Positions 58,997 through 64,000 of a stretch of 64,000 nt of DNA are shown one piece after another. Source of the stretch: an uncultured Prevotella sp. (lineage in GTDB: Bacteria; Bacteroidota; Bacteroidia; Bacteroidales; Bacteroidaceae). The translations under genes were made by a program, and so were the position numbers. The number at the start of each line of letters is the position of its first letter. Positions within the stretch are counted from its first letter, which is position 1. The notes under the pieces are model-generated. The model did not search any database and was not told where the DNA came from. It saw nothing but the letters and a program-made list of their open reading frames with translations. The stretch is from contig CAJOFA010000002.1 of the NCBI GenBank assembly GCA_905233985.1, positions 60,972-124,971 on the forward strand, written 5' to 3'.

Positions 58997-61432
58997 ATGA
59001 CCATCTTAAGAAAAACAATGACACTGGCGCTGGCGGCTTTCTGCGCCTGCCGCCTGTCGGCACAGAACGTGCGTGAAACCGTCCTTCTTGACGATGGATG
59101 GAAATTCTGCTTCGGAAATGCCGCCGACCCCGTCAAGGACTTCGGTTGCGGCACCGAGTATTTCAACTACCTGACCAAGGCCAGCTCCATTCACAACGAA
59201 GGACCCTACGCCATGAAGTTCGATGACGCTGCGTGGCAGGACGTGCGCATTCCCCACGACTGGGTGACGACATTGCCCTACGACCCACAGGCAAGCCACT
59301 CGCACGGCTATAAGACGGTGGGTTACAAGTACCCCGAAACCAGCGTGGGGTGGTACCGGAAAGTCATTCAGATTCCAGAAAGCGACTACGGCAAGCACTT
59401 GATGCTGCAGTTTGATGGCATCTTCCGTAACGCTACGGTGTGGTTCAACGGCTTTTATATGGGCACCGAATCCAGCGGCTATGCCACACAGGTCTATGAC
59501 ATCACGGAATATGTGAACTACGGCGGTGAGAACCTCATCTGCGTTCGTGCCGATGCCTCACTCGAAGAGGGATGGTTCTATGAGGGTGCCGGCATCTACC
59601 GCGACGCCTGGCTGGTAAAGCGTGCTGCTGTCGGCGTAGCACCCTTCGGGACGTTCGTTTATACTAACCTGCAGCAGCCCTACACCACAGCCACCATCCA
59701 TATCAACACCGAGGTAAACAACAGCCAACTGACGGCACAGACGTGTCAGGTGGAGCAACGGCTGCTCGATGCCGAAGGCCGTGTTGTCGGTCAAGCCGAC
59801 GCTGCCACGCTCACACTCAAGGGGAAAGAGACAGCCGCCTGTCAGCAGACCATTACACTCAGCCAGCCGCATCTGTGGAGCACCACACACCCCTATCTGT
59901 ATCAAGTAGAGACAACCATCAAGGACGACGGGCAGGTGATTGACGTCTATACTACCACAACGGGCATCCGTGACATTGACTTTGACGCCGAACGAGGGTT
60001 TCTGCTCAACGGCGAGCCGCTGAAGCTGAAAGGCGTCAACATGCACCAAGACCATGCCGGCGTGGGGTCGGCCATTCCCGATGCCCTGCAAGCTTGGCGC
60101 ATCCGTCAGCTCAAGGCCTTCGGCTGTAATGCCTACCGTGCCTCGCATAACCCCATGACACCCGCACTGCTCGACATCTGCGACCGCGAGGGCATCCTCG
60201 TCATCGACGAAAACCGACTGACGGGCATCAACGCCGAGCATCAGTGGCTGTTGGAGAACATGATTAAGCGCGACCGCAACCACCCCAGCATCATCCTCTG
60301 GAGCGACGGCAACGAGGAATGGGGCATCGAGAATACCGTTCAGGGCACCCGCATCGCCGCTGCCATGCGTGAATACACCCGTCTGCTCGACCCCACACGT
60401 CACTCCACCATCGCCAATGCCGGTGGTTCCGAGATGATCAAGGGGCTTGATGTCGTCGGCTTCAACTACATCGTGCAGAACGACGTCGATAACCGGAAAA
60501 AGGCCAATCCATCGTGGAAAATCGTCGGCACGGAGGAGACGAGCGGCTGTGGCACCCGTGGCATCTATTTCGACAATCCCGCCGTCCCCGGGCGCATGAA
60601 GGCCATCAACTTAGGCACCCAACCGGGGGTGGAGAACGTGATAGAGCGCGGATGGCAGTTCTATGTTGAGCGCCCTTGGGCAGCAGGACTGTTCTACTGG
60701 ACGGGCTTCGACTACCGCGGAGAACCCAATCCTCTGAAATATCCTGCCCATGAGTCAGAGTTCGGCATCCTCGACTACTGCGGCTTCTGGAAAGACGAGG
60801 CGTGGTACCTGAAGTCCTGGTGGACCGATGAGCCCGTGCTGCACGTCTTCCCACATTGGAACCTGCAGGGACACGAAGGCGAACAGGTGGAACTATGGGT
60901 TTATGGCAACTGCGATGAGGTGGAGCTGACCGTCAACGGCCAGAAGCTCGGCCGACAACAGATGCCCGTCAACGGACACCTCAAGTGGACAGCTGTCTAT
61001 CAGCCGGGCAAAGTCGTTGCCACAGGCTACAAGAATGGCAAGAAAGTGCTGACCGAAACCCTTGAGACCACCAAGCCTGCCTCACAGCTGCAGCTCACAG
61101 CCGACCGCACCCTGCTCACCGCCGACGGCCGTGACGTCGCCATCGTGACCGTTCAGGTGAAAGACGCGAAGGGACGCCTCGTTCCCGATGCCTGTCCCCT
61201 GCTGACGCTTCAGTTAGAGGGCGACGGCCGCATCCTCGGCGTCGGCAACGGTGACCCCTCGTATCTCGGTGCCGACCATCCCAAGGAGCTTGACTGCAAG
61301 ACTTTCCAGGTTCCCGCTTTCAACGGACTCGCACAGGTCATCATTCAAACCTCCAAGACCCCTGGCACCCTGCACCTCACCTGCACCTCCGACGGTCTCC
61401 AGTCACATCCGCTCACCCTCGAAACGAAATAA
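58997..61432 (+). CDS. GH2-family glycosidase (second copy)
   Basis: An 811-residue secreted enzyme with signal peptide to RLSAQ. It has a jelly-roll domain (residues ~25-210), an immunoglobulin-like domain, a (beta/alpha)8 domain with acid/base Glu440 in WSDGNEEW (the usual SxGNE has Asp before Gly here) and probable nucleophile Glu513 in IVGTEETS, then C-terminal DUF4982- and Ig-like domains (ADRTLLTADGRDVAIVTVQVKDAKGR). This is the layout of exo-acting beta-galactosidases and related enzymes of Bacteroidetes. Substrate cannot be fixed. It has no enzyme partners nearby in the window. Confidence 0.88.
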   Translation: MTILRKTMTLALAAFCACRLSAQNVRETVLLDDGWKFCFGNAADPVKDFGCGTEYFNYLTKASSIHNEGPYAMKFDDAAWQDVRIPHDWVTTLPYDPQASHSHGYKTVGYKYPETSVGWYRKVIQIPESDYGKHLMLQFDGIFRNATVWFNGFYMGTESSGYATQVYDITEYVNYGGENLICVRADASLEEGWFYEGAGIYRDAWLVKRAAVGVAPFGTFVYTNLQQPYTTATIHINTEVNNSQLTAQTCQVEQRLLDAEGRVVGQADAATLTLKGKETAACQQTITLSQPHLWSTTHPYLYQVETTIKDDGQVIDVYTTTTGIRDIDFDAERGFLLNGEPLKLKGVNMHQDHAGVGSAIPDALQAWRIRQLKAFGCNAYRASHNPMTPALLDICDREGILVIDENRLTGINAEHQWLLENMIKRDRNHPSIILWSDGNEEWGIENTVQGTRIAAAMREYTRLLDPTRHSTIANAGGSEMIKGLDVVGFNYIVQNDVDNRKKANPSWKIVGTEETSGCGTRGIYFDNPAVPGRMKAINLGTQPGVENVIERGWQFYVERPWAAGLFYWTGFDYRGEPNPLKYPAHESEFGILDYCGFWKDEAWYLKSWWTDEPVLHVFPHWNLQGHEGEQVELWVYGNCDEVELTVNGQKLGRQQMPVNGHLKWTAVYQPGKVVATGYKNGKKVLTETLETTKPASQLQLTADRTLLTADGRDVAIVTVQVKDAKGRLVPDACPLLTLQLEGDGRILGVGNGDPSYLGADHPKELDCKTFQVPAFNGLAQVIIQTSKTPGTLHLTCTSDGLQSHPLTLETK

Positions 61433-61508
61433 CCACACCTCATACCGGCTTTAAATCAACTGAATCACAGCGCTTTCCGTAAACTGTGTAATAAGTGTAC
61501 AAAAAATT

Positions 61509-61540
61509 TTTGGTCGTATGAATGTTTTTTCGTACATTTG
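61509..61540 (+). promoter_or_regulatory. Promoter of the exported protein gene at 61576
   Basis: TTTG (61509-61512), 20 bp, TACATTTG (61533-61540), 35 bases before the ATG at 61576. Confidence 0.75.
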
Positions 61541-61575
61541 CGGCAGAATTATATAACATCAAAAAACAAATAATA

Positions 61576-62769
61576 ATGAAAAAGTCACTATTTATTCTTT
61601 ATTCACTTTTTTTCAGCGTACAAATCTCAGTTGCACAGGTAAATCCCAAGCCTGGATATATCATCACCAACGCTGGTGACACGATTAGAGGTAACATTGA
61701 CTTTCGTACTAACGACAAGCTGTCAAAAGAATGTATGTTCTTGGCTAATGGGGAAAGCGAGAGCAAGACTTACAAACCTGGTGACATTGAGGGTTTCAGG
61801 TTCGACAATAACGGGAAGTTTTTCGTTACACGCCGGCTAAAAGTCTATGATACTCCTGAATTGTTCTTTGCTGAATTTTTGGTTCAAGGCAAAATGAACC
61901 TGTACTGTGTTGCAGACAAGTATGTTGAATACTTTTTCTTTGAACGTGAGGATGGTGAGATGGAACAGCTGACAAACAGATCGGTCATTTCTTCGTCCTC
62001 TGTTCAAAAAGCAAAGGAAGACAAACGGATAACGAAAGAGGAATACGGCAAAGTGAGGTTTCTGTTGCATGATTCACGGACTGCTGTCAATCGCATGAAC
62101 GACATGGATGTGTCACGCAAGACACTGGTAGAGGTGGTTCGCGACTACCATCATGATGTATGTACCGACGGTAGTAGCTGTATTGTCTATGAATATAAGG
62201 AGCAATCGGACAGGATGAAAGCCCATATCAAGGTGTTCGCGGGCTACGCTTACTTTTCCCACGAGAGGACACTAAATCAAAACTTGGAGGACGAGACCTA
62301 TCACGGCGGCGCATTTGAATTGGGCTTTGGTACTGAGGTGGATATTGAACGAGTTATAAAAGGCGGCAGTGCCGAACTCGGTCTTTCCTTCTCTCCCAAA
62401 ACAAAATTTGAGCACGACACAATGGTTCGCGGAGGACACTCGCTATCGCACACCATCTATGAGAAGGGACGTATTTCTTTTTACTTGGGTTTGGTAAAGC
62501 GTTTAGGACAGGGACGTATCGTTCCCATTGTTCGTGGTGGTGGCTTTTATGTGTATCATTTTGGGAATCATGAAAGCCGAATCTACGAGAACAAGACCAT
62601 TATGGACATGGATTGGGAATACACAGCCCACTTCGGCCTCTATCTTGGCGCAGGAGCCCAGATGGCAGTTGGCAAGCAAGTCGTTCGTCTGCATGGCGAC
62701 TGCTATAAGTCTATGTTTGGCAAAGGTAATATGTTGAAATGGGGCATAACAGCTGAGTTCATACTGTAA
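61576..62769 (+). CDS. Exported protein of unknown function
   Basis: A 397-residue secreted protein from ATG 61576 (MKKSLFILYSL, signal peptide to ISVAQ); a longer frame from 61522 precedes the promoter. The first half begins PKPGYIITNAGDTIRGNIDFRTNDKLS, a pattern seen in Bacteroidetes exported proteins that I cannot assign to a function. The second half (from about residue 230) has alternating aromatic and glycine-rich strands that look like an outer-membrane beta-barrel (GYAYFSHERTLNQ, FELGFGTEVDIER, ISFYLGLVKRLGQGRIVPIVRGGGFYVYHF, KWGITAEFIL), ending in a hydrophobic strand. A barrel is inferred. Base composition is more A/T-rich than the GH2 gene before it. Confidence 0.7.
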   Translation: MKKSLFILYSLFFSVQISVAQVNPKPGYIITNAGDTIRGNIDFRTNDKLSKECMFLANGESESKTYKPGDIEGFRFDNNGKFFVTRRLKVYDTPELFFAEFLVQGKMNLYCVADKYVEYFFFEREDGEMEQLTNRSVISSSSVQKAKEDKRITKEEYGKVRFLLHDSRTAVNRMNDMDVSRKTLVEVVRDYHHDVCTDGSSCIVYEYKEQSDRMKAHIKVFAGYAYFSHERTLNQNLEDETYHGGAFELGFGTEVDIERVIKGGSAELGLSFSPKTKFEHDTMVRGGHSLSHTIYEKGRISFYLGLVKRLGQGRIVPIVRGGGFYVYHFGNHESRIYENKTIMDMDWEYTAHFGLYLGAGAQMAVGKQVVRLHGDCYKSMFGKGNMLKWGITAEFIL

Positions 62770-62807
62770 AGCTCATACTAAAAACATTCAGAGTCCCCAA
62801 TTTTATC

Positions 62808-64000
62808 ATGAAGAAACTGGTCTGTCTGTTCCTGATGCTCTGCCTGATGGCAGGATGCATGCGTACAAGCCGCCATCCGCAACTTGTGGCGGTGGACAGT
62901 CTGCTGATATCCCAGCCCGACAGCGCCCTGATGCTACTGCGGCAGCAACTTCCCTCCTTTGGGGGGACTGAGGGAGGCTCTTCCTCTTCCGACCGCATGT
63001 ACTACTACCTGCTGCTGGCCGATGCCTGCAACAAGTGCTACGACACGCTGCCCTCCGACAGCGTCATGCACCTCGTGGCTGACTTCTGCCCAATGAACAG
63101 GTACGCGCCCACTACCTCCTCGGCTGTGTCTATCGTGACCTCGGCGAAGCACCCCAAGCCCTCGACTGCTACCACACCGCCCTTGACCGTGCCGACACTA
63201 CAAGCACGGACTGTAACTATCGTCTGCTCATGAGCGTCTATGGACAGATGGCTGATTTGTTCCACAGACAGAATCTTCCACAAGATGAAATATGGGCATT
63301 GGAATTATCGGGTAAATGTAATTTAGCATACGGTGACACCATTGGTTATATTCAGAGCATTGAACTGACAGCAAGGGCTTATTTCATTCTTGGGGATACA
63401 GCACGTGTAATAGAAACCATTAATAAAAGTAAGCAACTTTACCTTCGGTATAAGGAAAATAATCTTGCTTACAGTGCAAATGGAACACTTGCATACATAC
63501 TGCTGAACCGAGGGGAAACAGACAAAGCAAGAGTTTTGTTAGATGAATACGAATTCCATTTTACTCAAGATTCTTGCAAGGGAACTATTGCAAGGGGACA
63601 GGAAATGTTTTACGGCATAAAGTCCGCATATTATCTGCAAGTTCATAAACTTGACTCTGCAGAGTTTTATGCCAGAAAGTTGATTCCTTTCAATTATAAA
63701 GCTGATGCTTACCGCGCGTTACTGACAATCTTTGAACAACGAAAGAATACCGATTCCATCATCAAGTATGCCCGCTTGTACGAAGATGCTGTTGATACTC
63801 TGAACAACCGAAAGCGCACAGAGGTAGTCGGGCAGATGTCTTCCATGTATAACTATCAGCGTTTCCAGAAGATTGCCGACATGGAAGCCAGAAACGCAGA
63901 ACGAGCCAGACATTACGTTTTTGTGATTTCCCTGTGTTGCGTTGTGCTGTTTGTCTGCCTCTATGCTGCCTACGCCAGATACAAGAGGAACAAACACGTA
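62808..64000 (+). pseudogene. TPR/transmembrane sensor-like gene with a frameshift, running off the window
   Basis: The gene starts MKKLVCLFLMLCLMAGC (lipobox Cys17) in one frame and continues to VADFC near 63089. From about 63086 the homologous TPR sequence continues in another frame (PNEQVRAHYLLGCVYRDLGEAPQALDCYHTALDRADTTS) and stays open to base 64000, ending in a transmembrane segment (YVFVISLCCVVLFVCLYAAY). The first frame meets a stop at 63233 after junk sequence. Related proteins have about six more residues at the join, so 3n+1 bases are probably lost. A G/C-rich hairpin repeat at 62952-62977 (translated PSFGGTEGGS) lies 110 bp upstream. It is either a pseudogene or an assembly error. 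The layout resembles the regulator at 32368-33849. Confidence 0.75.
62952..62977. repeat. G/C-rich hairpin repeat inside the frameshifted TPR gene
   Basis: CCCTCC, TTTG, GGGGGG, ACTG, AGGGAGG. It is the same family as the repeats at 8633-8671 and 38024-38053. Confidence 0.7.

Noticed and set aside
62808..63233. A genuine 141-residue protein ending at 63233
   Set aside because: The last ~45 residues are out-of-frame sequence; the TPR homology continues in another frame to the window end.

Overview
The window looks like chromosomal DNA of a polysaccharide-degrading Bacteroidales bacterium, most likely a gut or rumen Prevotellaceae (Prevotella/Xylanibacter/Segatella type). The evidence is a SusC/SusD pair, many secreted CAZymes with Bacteroidetes signal peptides, and repeated Bacteroidetes-type promoters (TTTG, 19-20 bp, TAnnTTTG) instead of E. 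coli -35/-10 boxes. No rRNA, tRNA, CRISPR array, IS element or prophage was recognised.

Bases 1-23000 hold a xylan utilisation locus on the + strand. It starts with the end of susC, then susD and a SusE-position lipoprotein, closed by a terminator. Next comes a four-gene block (2959-9235) in which a DUF6057-type membrane/TPR protein and a beta-propeller lipoprotein with one CxxCH motif occur twice in tandem. A promoter near 9300 then opens an enzyme series: CE1 esterase, GH3, CE1 esterase, terminator, CE6-CE1 fusion, GH10-CE1 fusion, GH43 and GH43. A small lipoprotein follows. GH67 alpha-glucuronidase (23087-25033, minus) completes a glucurono-arabinoxylan toolkit: GH10 cuts the backbone, CE1/CE6 remove esters, GH43 removes arabinose or xylose, GH67 removes (methyl)glucuronic acid, and GH3 trims oligosaccharides. 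No HTCS regulator is visible in the window.

Bases 25000-33850 hold a BspA-like leucine-rich-repeat protein and a GH2 enzyme that share a duplicated, apparently leaderless promoter, then a second GH3 preceded by a TPR/transmembrane/HTH regulator (both minus).

Bases 33900-58800 are mainly housekeeping: ndk, gyrB, a CDF transporter fused in frame to a GH95 fucosidase, a rhamnosidase-like protein without a catalytic domain, an AraC regulator, DUF3109, ung, gpmI, a ComEA-like protein, an NSS transporter, a VanZ-like protein, a CYTH protein, a 46-residue membrane microprotein, prfB, an acyl-CoA ligase, an M20 deacylase, the dut-TPR-DUF4292-EnvC operon, and a dGTPase. A candidate small RNA with its own promoter and intrinsic terminator lies at about 44688-44770 on the minus strand.

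Bases 58800-64000 carry a second GH2 enzyme, an unrecognised exported protein, and a TPR/transmembrane sensor-like gene broken by a frameshift that runs off the window.

Two kinds of short repeat recur, often inside reading frames: G/C-rich hairpins and simple repeats of about 7-8 bp period.
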